Source of the DNA: Brochothrix thermosphacta DSM 20171 = FSL F6-1036
GTDB lineage: Bacteria; Bacillota; Bacilli; Lactobacillales; Listeriaceae
Assembly (NCBI RefSeq): GCF_036884295.1
Contig: NZ_CP145608.1
Location: forward strand, 1,922,001 to 1,986,000
Direction of reading: 5' to 3'
Length of the DNA: 64,000 bases
In this document: piece after piece, positions 37,003 through 47,983 of the stretch
Numbering within the stretch: the first letter of the stretch is position 1
Layout: every line of letters begins with the position of its first letter
Notes under the pieces: model-generated
What the model was told of the DNA's origin: nothing
Database searches by the model: none
What the model saw: only the letters and a program-made list of their open reading frames with translations
Program-made: the position numbers and the translations under genes

Positions 37003-38115
37003 TTAATTTAGTTGGATTTGAAGCTGATTCATCGCCTGTTTCAAACGTGGCCATTCGCGTTTCTTTTCGATAGCATTAAAAACAATACCTTCTATTATAT
37101 ATCCATTGTTTTCGATTAACGCATAACCGAGTTTTACAAGCAGCTTAAGATAACTATGCCACAAATGATGCGAATATTGCTGATGGATATAAACAAAATA
37201 TTTCTTCGCAATTATTGTATCCCACCACTTGGAAATTTCTTCTATCGTTTTAAATCCCGTTGTTTGGATATATTTTATTAAGCGGTATTGCCAAATAAAG
37301 GCATCGGTATCAAGCAACCACTGTTGCGGTAAAACGACACCCACGTAATAAGGAAAATATAATAAATGTTCAGATGCACTATACAATTCGCGTTGAAACA
37401 TACGCTGTTCTTTTGATTTAAACTTAAAAATAGCTGTTTGCCTTTTATGTTCTGTCATTTCATTGGTGCTGTTCACTATCAAATCTCTATGCGTAATTAT
37501 CCATCTTGAAAGCTCTGAATAGGTTAAATCGGCTAATCCAATTTTAGCTACTTTAGCAAAAAAGCGTTTAGTGGATACCCCTCTTAAATCATAATATAAG
37601 TGTACTCTTTTTGTGATAGAGCAATAACTTAACAAATAAAAACCACATTTAGGGTGATAATTTATAAAAAAAATTTGCAGCTGACTCAAGTAAAGCGTTC
37701 CACCTTTGTATTTTGGCACACTCGTTAACCAAGTCACTGTTTTGCCTAATGACCGATAGCCTACCATCCGCTCTTTTAAAACCTTAGTTTGTAGATGCGA
37801 CTCTTGATACTCAATAATGTGATTCATTTTTGGTACATATATATCTGCTCGTTGCTTTAATTCAGGGAAATAAAATTCACTGCTTGCGCGATCTGTTTTA
37901 CTAATCCAATCATAAAGCTCTTTTTTTACTAGGCGATGTGTTGCTCCTTCGCCTGACTGGCAGCTGGTATTTTGTTTATGTGCAAAATGATGACGTTTTT
38001 TATCACCCTGTTTAATGATACATATAGCACCGCATGATGGACAATAATAAGGATGTTGCACGTTAGCTTCATTGATTTGTATGAGTTCGTCTTTTTGATT
38101 AATTGCTCGTTGCAT
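37003..38115 (-). CDS. coiA: Competence protein CoiA-like nuclease
   Basis: 370 residues. CoiA promotes recombination during natural transformation. A zinc-finger-like N-terminus (YYCPSCGAIC and RHHFAH) is followed by a PD-(D/E)xK-type core: RADIYVPK with the Asp and HIIEYQESH with Glu-x-Gln. It is full length. The neighbours mecA and spxA also affect competence in other Firmicutes. Whether the host is competent cannot be told. Confidence 0.9.
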   Translation of the reverse strand: MQRAINQKDELIQINEANVQHPYYCPSCGAICIIKQGDKKRHHFAHKQNTSCQSGEGATHRLVKKELYDWISKTDRASSEFYFPELKQRADIYVPKMNHIIEYQESHLQTKVLKERMVGYRSLGKTVTWLTSVPKYKGGTLYLSQLQIFFINYHPKCGFYLLSYCSITKRVHLYYDLRGVSTKRFFAKVAKIGLADLTYSELSRWIITHRDLIVNSTNEMTEHKRQTAIFKFKSKEQRMFQRELYSASEHLLYFPYYVGVVLPQQWLLDTDAFIWQYRLIKYIQTTGFKTIEEISKWWDTIIAKKYFVYIHQQYSHHLWHSYLKLLVKLGYALIENNGYIIEGIVFNAIEKKREWPRLKQAMNQLQIQLN

Positions 38116-38178
38116 ACAATCCCTCCTTAGTATTTAACCATTCGTCTTAATTGTCTAAACTACCTTTTAAATTTATAT

Positions 38179-38226
38179 AAAAAAAAGAGCTTCATCCTGA
38201 CCGAAAAAGGTCGAATGAAACTCTTA
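38179..38226 (-). terminator. Terminator of mecA
   Basis: A long imperfect stem (AAGAG..TTCAT..GACC with GGTC..ATGAA..CTCTT) around an AAAAA loop, with eight Ts on the minus strand. Confidence 0.85.
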
Positions 38227-38235
38227 ATATATGAT

Positions 38236-38916
38236 TTAACGTTCAAAATTTAATTTGATTGTTTCTAAAGCATTTTCTAATGCAATAACTTTCCCATATT
38301 CACGCATAACATGTGGTGATTTTTCTGATTCGTCTCCGTATTCAAGAAGAACACTTAACATGTCATCAATCGCATCAATGGCATTTTCTCGAGAATCAAA
38401 TTCAACCTCCAAGTAATAACGTTCTTTATAGTAATAGATATTAGAGTGTAATCCTGAAATTTTATCTTGGTGAGAAAGAGCAATGACATCTTCTAGCTCT
38501 TTAATCTCTAATACAAAATTGAGATTATCTGTATCTGCTTTTTTAGTATTCATTGCATCCACTTGTTCCTCTAATATTGCTTCGATTTGTTTTTCAACAT
38601 CATCTTCAATTTCTTTAGGTGATTTATTATCGCTGTCATTTTCTGCTGTAAACTCAAGATTGATTCCATCTTTAGCGAGATTTGCTTTAGTGACAACAAC
38701 CTCTAATCCTTTTTTCATTGCTTGTACTTGTATCCATAATGGACCATCTGGATTAAACTGATCTTCATAGTTTAACTCTTCCATCATATTCCAGAAAAGT
38801 TCTTCACTTTTATCACGGTTATACCAAATATCCTCATGATTGAAGCCTCTTTCTTCTAAATCACCATATGAAATATAAAACTTAATTGTATTTTCATTTA
38901 TTCTTTCTATTTCCAT
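38236..38916 (-). CDS. mecA: ClpC adaptor protein MecA
   Basis: 226 residues from the ATG at 38916 (MEIERINENTIKFYISYGDL). It activates ClpC and delivers substrates such as ComK; in streptococci it acts on ComX. N-terminal substrate domain about 1-80, acidic linker (NDSDNKSPKEIEDDVEKQ), C-terminal Clp-binding domain about 120-220. An upstream in-frame start would add 11 residues without family similarity and lie on the AAGGGAG site. Confidence 0.95.
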   Translation of the reverse strand: MEIERINENTIKFYISYGDLEERGFNHEDIWYNRDKSEELFWNMMEELNYEDQFNPDGPLWIQVQAMKKGLEVVVTKANLAKDGINLEFTAENDSDNKSPKEIEDDVEKQIEAILEEQVDAMNTKKADTDNLNFVLEIKELEDVIALSHQDKISGLHSNIYYYKERYYLEVEFDSRENAIDAIDDMLSVLLEYGDESEKSPHVMREYGKVIALENALETIKLNFER

Positions 38917-39124
38917 TTTCCACACTCTCCCTTCTCTTATGAGAAGCACTCTATCAGATGTAAGTATATGTACTCAATATCTTCTAATAGTTCTAATCTC
39001 TTATTATATATCCCATTCTAACCTATTCTCTCAAATAAAGAAAAGTATTTGTTTCATAATTAAGTTTTAATTGCACTAACCCTTTACATGTTGTTCATTT
39101 TTACAATTTTTCTTCAAAAGAAAC

Positions 39125-39157
39125 AAAAAAACTGATGCAATTTCATGCAATCAGCCT
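39125..39157 (-). terminator. Terminator of spxA
   Basis: CTGATTGCA pairs with TGCATCAG (one bulge), followed by seven Ts on the minus strand. Confidence 0.8.
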
Positions 39158-39174
39158 TGTTGTTATCAGTTAAT

Positions 39175-39582
39175 CTATGCTTGTAGTGCATTAGCCAAAC
39201 GTTGTGCTTCGCGTAATTTAAATGTACGCACACCACGAGGTAAGAAACGACGAATTTCGTCTTCATTATAACCCACTTGGATACGTTTTTCGTCAATGAT
39301 AATCGGGCGACGTAACAAACCTGGGTGTTGTTGAATTAACAAACAAAGTTCTTTAAGCGATAAGCTTTCCAAATCAAGATCTAACTTATGGAATGTTTTT
39401 GATCTTGTTGAGATAATCTCATCTGTGCCATTTTCTGTTAAACTTAAAATTCGTTTAATTTCATCCAATGACATATTATCGTTAAAATAATTACGTTCTT
39501 TATATTCAATGTTATGATCTTCTAACCAGTGTTTTGCTTTTCGACATGAAGTACAGCTTGGGGATGTGTATAATGTAACCAT
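39175..39582 (-). CDS. spxA: Spx-family transcriptional regulator
   Basis: 135 residues. Binds the RNA polymerase alpha C-terminal domain and turns on disulfide-stress genes. The redox switch is CTSC (Cys10, Cys13) and the conserved Arg lies in [27 protein letters not shown]. It is a substrate of SpxH-ClpXP, and spxH is at 25.9 kb. Beside mecA and coiA as in Listeria. AGGAGTG site before the ATG. Confidence 0.96.
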   Translation of the reverse strand: MVTLYTSPSCTSCRKAKHWLEDHNIEYKERNYFNDNMSLDEIKRILSLTENGTDEIISTRSKTFHKLDLDLESLSLKELCLLIQQHPGLLRRPIIIDEKRIQVGYNEDEIRRFLPRGVRTFKLREAQRLANALQA

Positions 39583-39745
39583 TTTCCATCCACTCCTTTT
39601 TTAAAATCATTATTAACTTCTATAACCATAGTATATCGCTTCTAAAAAAAGAACAGATGAAAAAAAAGCCCTCTTAACTAAGAATTTAATGAGAATTAGA
39701 AAAAAAGTTTCACTTTTATTATCATTTTACGTCATTTCAAAATGG

Positions 39746-39774
39746 TTGACAGAATAATTGTATCGTTATATCAT
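39746..39774 (+). promoter_or_regulatory. Promoter of trpS
   Basis: Consensus -35 TTGACA (39746-39751), 17-bp spacer, -10 TATCAT (39769-39774). Confidence 0.88.
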
Positions 39775-39784
39775 TAATATATAT

Positions 39785-40048
39785 TAAATGAACCGATGTT
39801 ATGACGAAGATTAGTAAACATAAAAATTACTTACAAGAGAGCCTGTGGTTGCTGGAAAATAGGCAAATAATTATGTTGAATGGACTTCCGAGCACTTTAT
39901 ATGAACCTTAAGTAGTATAAAGCGTCTAATCCACGTTAAACGATGCCTTTTTAGGAAGGCACGAGTGGCCAATTTATTGGCACTTAGGGTGGTACCGCGG
40001 ATTCAACACATTTTCGTCCCTTTTTAAGGAGATAGATGTGTTTTTTAT
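39785..40048 (+). promoter_or_regulatory. T-box leader with Trp specifier
   Basis: The conserved AGGGTGGTACCGCGG (39986-40000) is the T-box that contacts the tRNA acceptor end. TGG at 39881-39883, in the 3' side of stem I (TTGAATGGACTTCC), is the likely tryptophan specifier. A terminator stem (ACACA..TGTGT) with a T-run ends near 40046. Uncharged tRNA-Trp should let transcription continue into trpS. Confidence 0.93.
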
Positions 40049-40066
40049 TTTGTCTTTTTTTATTAA

Positions 40067-41071
<1,005 letters not shown>

Positions 41072-41084
41072 TCTTCACACTAAT

Positions 41085-41121
41085 AAAAAACACCCTGATT
41101 TTTAAAAATCAGGGTGTTTTT
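41085..41121. terminator. Bidirectional terminator between trpS and the peroxidase gene
   Basis: AAAAAACACCCTGATTTT and AAAATCAGGGTGTTTTT form a perfect long stem with A/T runs on both ends. Confidence 0.93.
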
Positions 41122-41133
41122 CTATAGAGTTAA

Positions 41134-41601
41134 TTAATCTAATAATGTCACGATATCTTTTTCGAATGATTCAGGTTCTACCTTACCTTCAAAACGATTC
41201 GTAATGACACCCTCACGATTAATTAAAAATTTAGTGAAGTTCCATGGAATTTTTTTCCCATCTGTTTCAGCTACTAAGTATTGATATAAAGGGTCCGCAT
41301 TGCGACCATTAACTTTAATTTTTTCATGCATTTTAAATGTCACACCATAGTTGATTTGACAGAATTCATTTATCGCTTCGTTACTTTTAGGGTCTTGTGC
41401 CAAAAATTGATTACAAGGAAAGCCCAATACAACAAACCCTTGATCCTCATACTTTTTGTAAAGCTCCTCTAAACCAGTTAACTGTTTAGTAAAGCCACAT
41501 TTACTTGCTGTATTAACAATTAAAATAACTTGATCTTTATACTTACTCAAAGATACTTTTTCCCCACTCATTTCAGTAACTTCAAAATCATAAATTGACA
41601 T
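41134..41601 (-). CDS. Glutathione/thioredoxin peroxidase (GPx family)
   Basis: 155 residues from the ATG at 41601, after AAAGGGTGG. A thioredoxin-fold peroxidase with Cys in place of selenocysteine: NTASKCGFTKQ (Cys35), GFPCNQF with the catalytic Gln, and IPWNFTKFL with the catalytic Trp. Bacterial Cys-type members usually take electrons from thioredoxin. An earlier in-frame start would place 15 unrelated residues in front. Confidence 0.95.
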   Translation of the reverse strand: MSIYDFEVTEMSGEKVSLSKYKDQVILIVNTASKCGFTKQLTGLEELYKKYEDQGFVVLGFPCNQFLAQDPKSNEAINEFCQINYGVTFKMHEKIKVNGRNADPLYQYLVAETDGKKIPWNFTKFLINREGVITNRFEGKVEPESFEKDIVTLLD

Positions 41602-41814
41602 ATTATCCCACCCTTTCTTGCTGTTATTATAACAGAGCATCATCAAATCACCGCCTATTTTGACTGACTATTTTATACATTGAATTTTTGTTAAATGTAT
41701 ATATTTTTAATGAAGTTTGATGGTAATCAAAACATTATCATCTTGGTAACACTGATGTACTATGATATCATTAAGATATATGTTTTTTTATGCGTATATC
41801 AGGAGGGATGTCCT

Positions 41815-42039
41815 TTGTTCATTATTTTCAGCTTAGCCGGTCGTATAATTGGTATAACAATTTCTTTAGTTTTAATCACATTAATCATTATATATATTAG
41901 AAAAGTATGTATTAACATCGATAAGCAACACAAAAACCCAACTTTTTTATTCTTTCTGAAGATAGCAATTGCTGTTACTATCATCGTGATTCTTTTACTC
42001 TTAATGTTCTTATTGTCTTCATTCGGTGTTAATAGCTAG
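41815..42039 (+). CDS. Small membrane protein, unknown
   Basis: 74 residues from the TTG at 41815, eight nt after AGGAGG (41801-41806). Two hydrophobic helices (about 5-28 and 46-68) with a charged loop (RKVCINIDKQHKNP). Single-gene unit with a terminator. Not recognised. Confidence 0.55.
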   Translation: MFIIFSLAGRIIGITISLVLITLIIIYIRKVCINIDKQHKNPTFLFFLKIAIAVTIIVILLLLMFLLSSFGVNS

Positions 42040-42054
42040 CTAGCTAACTATCGA

Positions 42055-42095
42055 TAAAAAAGACCTCCTAATTTTAGGAGGTCTTTTATTTTTCT
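42055..42095. terminator. Bidirectional terminator
   Basis: AAAAGACCTCCTAA and TTAGGAGGTCTTTT perfect stem between converging small membrane genes. Confidence 0.92.
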
Positions 42096-42115
42096 TATTT
42101 TAATTAAATTTCATT

Positions 42116-42331
42116 TCACAACAGTGGTTTTTTCTTGTTCTCACCATCTTTAATATAGGTTGTAAGGATATAACGAAAAATCACAAAACTAACGCTGGTA
42201 ATAAAAATAAGAGTCAGTAGCATTACGATGTTCAATTCACCTGAGCCAATTAAAAAAATAATAATTCCAAGCACACTACCAATACAAACAAACAGCAAAG
42301 ATATAAGTAATTGATTCATTGTTTTATCCAT
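42116..42331 (-). CDS. Small membrane protein, unknown
   Basis: 71 residues, ATG after AGGAGG. Two hydrophobic helices (about 7-28 and 33-55) and a basic tail (YIKDGENKKKPLL). It lies after the ECF transporter genes, about 60 bp from ecfA, on the same strand, and could be the last gene of that transcript. No family recognised. Confidence 0.6.
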   Translation of the reverse strand: MDKTMNQLLISLLFVCIGSVLGIIIFLIGSGELNIVMLLTLIFITSVSFVIFRYILTTYIKDGENKKKPLL

Positions 42332-42393
42332 AAAACTTCCTCCTATTCAATGGGTATGATTATATTATAATATACCCACATTATAGAAAAAAA

Positions 42394-43845
42394 CTACATC
42401 ATCTCTTTAATGCTCTCACCAATTACAGTTGGTTTATCCTCAATGATTTTCCCATCCTTCAAGCGAACAACCCTGGTGCAGCAAGAAGCAATAAAAGCTT
42501 CATCATGAGTCACAATGAAAATACACTTTTCTTTAAACAAAGGTGTTCGAAGGTAATCAGCCATTTGCTCCATATGATACCCATCTAATCCACTCGTTGG
42601 TTCATCTAATATCAAACAATCTCGCTCACGAATCAAACCAACAGATATAGATAGACGCTGTTTTTCTCCACCTGATAATTGCATCGGATGCGCCATTTTT
42701 AAATGTGTCAGTCCCATTTTATCTAAAAGCAACGCTGCTTTTTCAGTAATATTGGGTTGTTTTTCATTTCCCAAAATCAACTCTTTGGCTACGCTCTCAG
42801 AAAAAAGTTGATAATCAGCATCTTGAGCAACAAACCAACTGTGTTGCATCCGTTTACGCTGATTCATTTTAATGCCATTCATTTTAACAACACCTAATTT
42901 TGGTTTTATAAAGCCCGCTAATGCCCGAGCTAAGGTTGTTTTTCCAGCACCATTTCCTCCAACAATTGCAATAACTTCACCCGGGAAACCATTGAGTTCA
43001 GCTATGTTCAATTTAAAGGTACTATCTTTAGGTTGATAGACCAGCTTCTCAACTGAAACAAGTGGTGCTAACTTTGTGGTATCTATTGCTTCGTAAGCTG
43101 CTACTTTTGGTGCTAATTGACGTAAACCTTGATTCTTTCCTTCATTTTCAAGATACTCTTCTACTTCAATTTGCGGAATATCTGCTACAATTTCTCCTTG
43201 CTTTAATACAACTAAACGATCCATTACACCCATTAAATAATGCAGTCGGTGCTCACTGATAATCAGCGTTGCCCCTTGTTTTTTTAATTTTTCAATAAAA
43301 CTTGTTAAAAAAACAGCCATTTCAGCATCAAGATTCGATGAGGGTTCATCAAACAAGTAAACATTTGGGCTCATCATCTGTACGGATGAAAGTGCCACGC
43401 GCTGTTTTTCTCCACTTGAAAGTTGATACAATGAATGGTTCAATAAGTGGTTAATTTTTAAAGCTTCACTCACTTCTGACAACCTCGTTTGGATATCCGC
43501 TTGAGGCACTGCATGATTTTCCGCACCAAATACAACCTCATCCTTCACATGTAAACCGAAGAATTGGCTGCGAGGGTCTTGTAAGACAGAACCTACAGTA
43601 AAAGGAAGTTTCCATAACGGTTGAGTTGCTGTGTCAATACCATTCACAGTCACTTTTCCTTGGAGCTGCCCCTCATAATAATGAGGTACGAGACTATTCA
43701 TTAATCGTGTCAACGTTGTTTTACCTGAACCACTTTTACCAGTGATCACAACGACCTGACCTTGTGGTATTTTCAAGTTAAGCCCTTTAATACTTGGTTC
43801 TTCACGGCCCTGATATTTATATGTGACATCTTTTAGCTCTATCAT
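42394..43845 (-). CDS. ECF transporter ATPase, two ABC domains in one chain
   Basis: 483 residues. Two full ABC cassettes: first with GKSGSGKTT, LSSGEKQR and YLFDEPSSNLD; second with GGNGAGKTT, LSGGEKQR and LILDEPTSGLD. It replaces the usual EcfA-EcfA' pair and powers the T component encoded directly upstream, with one base between the genes. Being next to its own S component, it is a dedicated (group I) system. Confidence 0.93.
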   Translation of the reverse strand: MIELKDVTYKYQGREEPSIKGLNLKIPQGQVVVITGKSGSGKTTLTRLMNSLVPHYYEGQLQGKVTVNGIDTATQPLWKLPFTVGSVLQDPRSQFFGLHVKDEVVFGAENHAVPQADIQTRLSEVSEALKINHLLNHSLYQLSSGEKQRVALSSVQMMSPNVYLFDEPSSNLDAEMAVFLTSFIEKLKKQGATLIISEHRLHYLMGVMDRLVVLKQGEIVADIPQIEVEEYLENEGKNQGLRQLAPKVAAYEAIDTTKLAPLVSVEKLVYQPKDSTFKLNIAELNGFPGEVIAIVGGNGAGKTTLARALAGFIKPKLGVVKMNGIKMNQRKRMQHSWFVAQDADYQLFSESVAKELILGNEKQPNITEKAALLLDKMGLTHLKMAHPMQLSGGEKQRLSISVGLIRERDCLILDEPTSGLDGYHMEQMADYLRTPLFKEKCIFIVTHDEAFIASCCTRVVRLKDGKIIEDKPTVIGESIKEMM

Positions 43846-44514
43846 TTATAACCCTACTTCCAAAGCGATTCCAAGAATAACTGCCAGTATGCTTACCGTT
43901 TTATCAAACCACTTAAAATGTAACTGCTCAGCATTTGTACGCGTATTGTTCAACTCAATCCCACGTAATGTTGCCGATACAGATAATTCCTCACTAATTT
44001 TAATGCTACGAAATAAAAACGGAATCATCAAATATTCCCATTTTTCCCAGAACGGTCTTCCCATTAAACGTTGTTTGACGTATTGGCGAATTGTTTTATA
44101 TTCATTTAACAGCGTAGGCGTATAACGCATACAAACGACCACCGGCAAACTAATTCGACGTGAAAAATGCATTTTCTCAAAAAACTGGAGCATTTCAGAA
44201 GGCGAGATTTTTCTCAATAAAGGAACAGCTGCCATGTAGATTGGCATTAAGCGTAGACCGAAATACGGAAAGATTAAAAACATTGAAATACTTTGGGGTA
44301 AGTCCATGCTTTCGCCAACCGCATAAAGGGCATAAAAAATAACAAATGTGAGAATCATGTAAAATGTAGTCTTATAAAAACCTTGTACAACTAAATACAA
44401 GGCTAAAAAGGCGCTGAACCACATTATTGGGATTAAACTATTCGCAACAAAAGCCATAATCATTGCCATTATTAAAACAATAATGGTGCTTAATGGGTGA
44501 AATCTAACTGACAT
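43846..44514 (-). CDS. ECF transporter transmembrane component (EcfT)
   Basis: 222 residues, five to six helices. The coupling region has VSATLRGIELNN, a match to the AxRG motif that docks on the ATPases. It starts with an AGGAG site and is 12 bp after the S-component gene. Forms the membrane scaffold of the transporter. Confidence 0.9.
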   Translation of the reverse strand: MSVRFHPLSTIIVLIMAMIMAFVANSLIPIMWFSAFLALYLVVQGFYKTTFYMILTFVIFYALYAVGESMDLPQSISMFLIFPYFGLRLMPIYMAAVPLLRKISPSEMLQFFEKMHFSRRISLPVVVCMRYTPTLLNEYKTIRQYVKQRLMGRPFWEKWEYLMIPFLFRSIKISEELSVSATLRGIELNNTRTNAEQLHFKWFDKTVSILAVILGIALEVGL

Positions 44515-44526
44515 GTTCTTGGCTCC

Positions 44527-45111
44527 TTAGTGTCGACTAACAGATGTGAAGTGTTTGTTGACCATTTTTATACTAATATATGCAGCAACTAATGAAAATA
44601 CGACTGTGATGGCACCCACAAATAGTTGACCTTGAACGCTTAAATACAAATCAATCATTTCGTTAGCATATGGCTTACTTGAGCGTAATGCTGAAATATA
44701 TTTTTCTCTAAAGAATGTGAATGGAATAATCATTGAAATATTGACAACGACATAATGTAGAATATGTGAAAAGACAATCAGTTTATTACTCTTATAACCG
44801 TTATTTACTTTAAGCAACCACTCACTAATTAAAGCAGCTACTAAGATAAATGGCACTGTATACCACATTCCCATAAACATTAATAAAATACCTAAAACTA
44901 CGTTAAAAATCAAAATTACACCTGGTTTAGCAATTCGGCGGCACATTACCAAATAAGGTAACATTGTTAAAAGCGACATTGTTGCAGTTTCTATATAAAC
45001 ACGAATAGGTGTCACAATTGTAAGTCCAAAACCTACAACACCCATTAAAATATAAATTATACCTGTGAAAATACCAATTGTTACCAAATCGCGAATGGTT
45101 AATTTTTCCAT
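44527..45111 (-). CDS. ECF substrate-binding membrane component (Trep_Strep/MptS type)
   Basis: 194 residues from the ATG at 45111, after AGAGGA. Six hydrophobic helices; TIRDLVTIGIFTGIIYILMG fits the start of the Trep_Strep group of S components. The ligand is unknown for most members. The Fur-type box in the promoter points to iron or an iron compound such as heme. ECF heme importers are known in other Firmicutes (for example the Fur-controlled LhaSTA of Staphylococcus lugdunensis); assignment here is inference. Confidence 0.85.
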   Translation of the reverse strand: MEKLTIRDLVTIGIFTGIIYILMGVVGFGLTIVTPIRVYIETATMSLLTMLPYLVMCRRIAKPGVILIFNVVLGILLMFMGMWYTVPFILVAALISEWLLKVNNGYKSNKLIVFSHILHYVVVNISMIIPFTFFREKYISALRSSKPYANEMIDLYLSVQGQLFVGAITVVFSLVAAYISIKMVNKHFTSVSRH

Positions 45112-45152
45112 GAAGTTCATTCCTCTTTTCTTTCTGATGACATACTCATTCT

Positions 45153-45182
45153 ATTTTAATTGATAGTCATTCTCAATGTCAA
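45153..45182 (-). promoter_or_regulatory. Fur-box promoter of the ECF operon
   Basis: -35 TTGACA (45177-45182) and -10 TAAAAT (45153-45158) with an 18-bp spacer. Inside the spacer, TGATAGTCATTCTCA (45161-45175) matches the Fur/PerR/Zur 7-1-7 core TGATAATnATTATCA at 12 of 14 positions. Repression by a Fur-family protein with iron is the best reading. Confidence 0.75.
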
Positions 45183-45196
45183 TGTTTTAGCTATAT

Positions 45197-45227
45197 AAAA
45201 AGTACATTCACTAGGAATGTACTTTCT
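45197..45227 (-). terminator. Terminator of fabF
   Basis: AAAGTACATTC and GAATGTACTTT arms with a short loop, then a T-rich tail on the minus strand. Confidence 0.88.
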
Positions 45228-45255
45228 TTAGTAGTAACTTATTCAAACGAAGTAC

Positions 45256-46494
45256 TTAGTCGTTAAACTGTTTGAAAATCAAACACGCGTTATGTCCACC
45301 GAACCCAAATGAGTTAGATAAAACAGTATTTACTTCTACTTCACGCTTCACGTTAGGTACATAATCTAAATCACATACTTCATCCGCTTCATTTAAGTGA
45401 ATTGTAGGAGCAATTGCATTGTCACGAATTGTTTGAACAGCGAATACCGCTTCAATTCCACCAGATGCACCGAGCGTATGCCCTGTCATCGATTTAGTTG
45501 AAGAAATAGGCGTTGAGTAAGCAGCTTCACCAAAAACTGATTTGATTGCTGCTGTTTCGTACTCATCGTTGTAAGGTGTGCTTGTTCCATGAGCATTGAT
45601 ATAATCAATTGCCTCTGGTTCAAGCGTAGCATCTGCTAAAGCTTTTTTCATCGCACGAGCAGCACCTTCGCCATTTGGAGCAGGTGCAGTCATATGATAA
45701 GCATCTCCAGTAGAACCATAACCAACAAGCTCTGCATAAATTTTAGCACCACGCGCTTGCGCATGTTCCAACTCTTCAATAACTAAAATACCAGCGCCTT
45801 CTCCGATAACGAAACCATCACGGTTTTTATCAAATGGACGTGAAGCTGTGTCAACATCAGGATTAAGCGATAACGCTTTGCTTGATGTGAAACCTGCCAT
45901 CGACATTTTAGTAATCGGTGCTTCAGCTCCACCAGTAATCATCGCTACTGCATCGCCACGTTGAACTACTCTAAAAGCATCACCAATAGAATTTGTTCCT
46001 GTTGCACATGCTGTAACAGTTGCAGAGTTAACTCCCTTAGCTCCTAATTGAATTGAAACTTGACCTGTTGCCATATCAGGAATCATCATTGGAACGAAGA
46101 AAGGACTCACACGACTAGGACCACGTTTAATTAACTTCTCAAATTCTTTTTCGTATGTTTCCATACCACCGATACCAGATCCAATCCAAACACCAATATC
46201 TTCAGCATTTGTTTCATCAATTGTTAACTGAGCATCTTCAACTGCCATAAAAGCAGATGCAACTGCGAATTGTGTAAAACGGTCCATATGACGGCCGGCT
46301 TTACGATCAATGTACGTTGCAATATCAAAATCTTTTACTTCCGCACCAACTTTAACTGCGTATTCAGTAGTGTCTAATCGAGTAAGCTCTCCAACCCCAT
46401 TTTTACCTGCTAAAGCATTTTCCCATGACTCTTCAGCTGTGTTTCCTAATGGTGTTATTGAACCAACACCCGTGATAACTACACGTTTGGTCAT
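45256..46494 (-). CDS. fabF: 3-oxoacyl-[ACP] synthase II
   Basis: 412 residues. Condenses malonyl-ACP with growing acyl chains. The Cys-His-His triad is visible: [27 protein letters not shown] and [14 protein letters not shown]. It follows fabH by about 150 bp and is probably in the same FapR-controlled operon. The spacing leaves room for a minor promoter. Confidence 0.97.
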   Translation of the reverse strand: MTKRVVITGVGSITPLGNTAEESWENALAGKNGVGELTRLDTTEYAVKVGAEVKDFDIATYIDRKAGRHMDRFTQFAVASAFMAVEDAQLTIDETNAEDIGVWIGSGIGGMETYEKEFEKLIKRGPSRVSPFFVPMMIPDMATGQVSIQLGAKGVNSATVTACATGTNSIGDAFRVVQRGDAVAMITGGAEAPITKMSMAGFTSSKALSLNPDVDTASRPFDKNRDGFVIGEGAGILVIEELEHAQARGAKIYAELVGYGSTGDAYHMTAPAPNGEGAARAMKKALADATLEPEAIDYINAHGTSTPYNDEYETAAIKSVFGEAAYSTPISSTKSMTGHTLGASGGIEAVFAVQTIRDNAIAPTIHLNEADEVCDLDYVPNVKREVEVNTVLSNSFGFGGHNACLIFKQFND

Positions 46495-46645
46495 CGTATC
46501 TTTCGCTCCTTTTAAAGTAATATAAACTACCTTTGTAAATTTAGTCTTTTAGAAAAAGTATAATAATGTCGTTAAATAAAAAGACCATCCTCTTCTATTA
46601 TATATTAATTTCAGTATTTGTGAATTCATTTGTATCTTTTATCTT

Positions 46646-47584
46646 TTATTTACCCCAACGAAGTAACACTGCACCCCATGTTAAACCGCCACCAAAGCCT
46701 ACAAGTACAATATTGTCACCGTCTTTAACTTTACCTGAACGAACGGCATCACAAAGAGCTACAGGTATTGAAGCTGATGATGTATTACCATATTTGTGAA
46801 CAGTTTTAATCATTTTTTCTTCTGGTAAATTAAGTCGTTCACGAGCAGCATTCATAATACGAATATTAGCTTGATGAGGAATTAATAAATCGAGCTCTTC
46901 TTTTTCAATGCCTGCTTTTTCAAGAACCGACAAGGCTGAATAACCCATTTGACGTACTGCGAATTTAAAGACTTCGCTTCCGTTCATATTAATATTATGA
47001 TTTTCATCTTCATAAAGGAATTCAGCGCCAGCTCCATCCGAACCTAACTCAAAGCTCAAAATACCATTGTCATCGCTTACTGCTCCTAAAACGGCTGCTC
47101 CTGCTCCATCGCCAAAAAGAACAGCAGTTGAGCGGTCTTCCCAGTTTGTCGCTTTAGAAAGCTTATCAGCACCAATAACAAGCACATTTTTATACGTACC
47201 CGCTTCAATAAAATGTTTAGCAGTTACAACACCAAACATAAAACCTGAACAAGCTGCTTCAAGATCCATGCCAGGGATTTTTTTAGAACCAATCGCATGT
47301 TGCACATAATTTGAAATAGAAGGATGGCGTTGTGTCTGCGTTACAGTAGCAGTGATAATAAAATCAATATCTTCGGGCTGTAACCCTGCATCTTTGATAG
47401 CATCTTTTGCAGCTCCAATTGCCATATCAACAGTATCAATATCATCTGGTGCAATACGTCGTTCTTCAATTCCTGTTCGTGTGCGAATCCACTCATCATT
47501 TGTATCGATAATTTTTTCTAAATCTTTATTTGTAACGATATTATCTGGAATATAACTTCCGACCCCTAAAATTCCTGCGTTCAT
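46646..47584 (-). CDS. fabH: 3-oxoacyl-[ACP] synthase III
   Basis: 312 residues from the ATG at 47584 ([15 protein letters not shown], as in Listeria FabH). A TTG six bases upstream also suits the AAGGAG site. Starts fatty-acid synthesis by joining acyl-CoA and malonyl-ACP; in this family branched primers are usual. Catalytic Cys in LEAACSGF, His in [11 protein letters not shown], Asn in KYGNTSSAS. Confidence 0.96.
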   Translation of the reverse strand: MNAGILGVGSYIPDNIVTNKDLEKIIDTNDEWIRTRTGIEERRIAPDDIDTVDMAIGAAKDAIKDAGLQPEDIDFIITATVTQTQRHPSISNYVQHAIGSKKIPGMDLEAACSGFMFGVVTAKHFIEAGTYKNVLVIGADKLSKATNWEDRSTAVLFGDGAGAAVLGAVSDDNGILSFELGSDGAGAEFLYEDENHNINMNGSEVFKFAVRQMGYSALSVLEKAGIEKEELDLLIPHQANIRIMNAARERLNLPEEKMIKTVHKYGNTSSASIPVALCDAVRSGKVKDGDNIVLVGFGGGLTWGAVLLRWGK

Positions 47585-47610
47585 TTTCAAAAACACTCCT
47601 TCGATTCTTA

Positions 47611-47655
47611 TTATGACCTGGTACTAATTTTAAAACATTTATTTGTTTTTTGCAA
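47611..47655 (-). promoter_or_regulatory. FapR operator overlapping the fabH promoter
   Basis: -35 TTGCAA (47650-47655), 17-bp spacer, -10 TAAAAT (47627-47632). TTAGTACCAGGTCATAA (47611-47627) right after the -10 matches the FapR operator pattern (TTAGTACC..GGT). Malonyl-CoA should relieve FapR repression of the fabH-fabF operon. Confidence 0.8.
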
Positions 47656-47790
47656 CTTTGTTTGTTCATTTATCACGCACTCTTTATTTATAATGACACA
47701 TTTACCGATTATTTTATAGATTAACGTTCATAACTTCTGTAAATATGCTAAAATGAAAGCAGCAATGGTTATAATTTGGAGGTGTCAACG

Positions 47791-47973
47791 ATGCGTTATT
47801 TTATCTCTGCGCTTTGGGTTTTCATTTTAAGTGCAATGTCTAACTATGTTGTAAGTTCGATGTCTGATGTGCCTTTCCACATAGGTCAAACAGTCATCCT
47901 AGGGACTCTCGTTACCTTAGCGATCTGGTTCTTACCAGCTATCCTTAAAAGTCACGATGAGCTTTCTGAATAA
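47791..47973 (+). CDS. DUF2929/YjzD-like small membrane protein
   Basis: 60 residues from the ATG at 47791, after GGAGGTG. Two hydrophobic helices (about 3-22 and 33-53). The opposite orientation to fabH matches the place of yjzD in Bacillus. Function unknown. Confidence 0.8.
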   Translation: MRYFISALWVFILSAMSNYVVSSMSDVPFHIGQTVILGTLVTLAIWFLPAILKSHDELSE

Positions 47974-47983
47974 TACGTATGAA

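Noticed and set aside
47067-47555. Long plus-strand frames inside fabH
   Set aside because: They are antisense shadows of a well-conserved gene.
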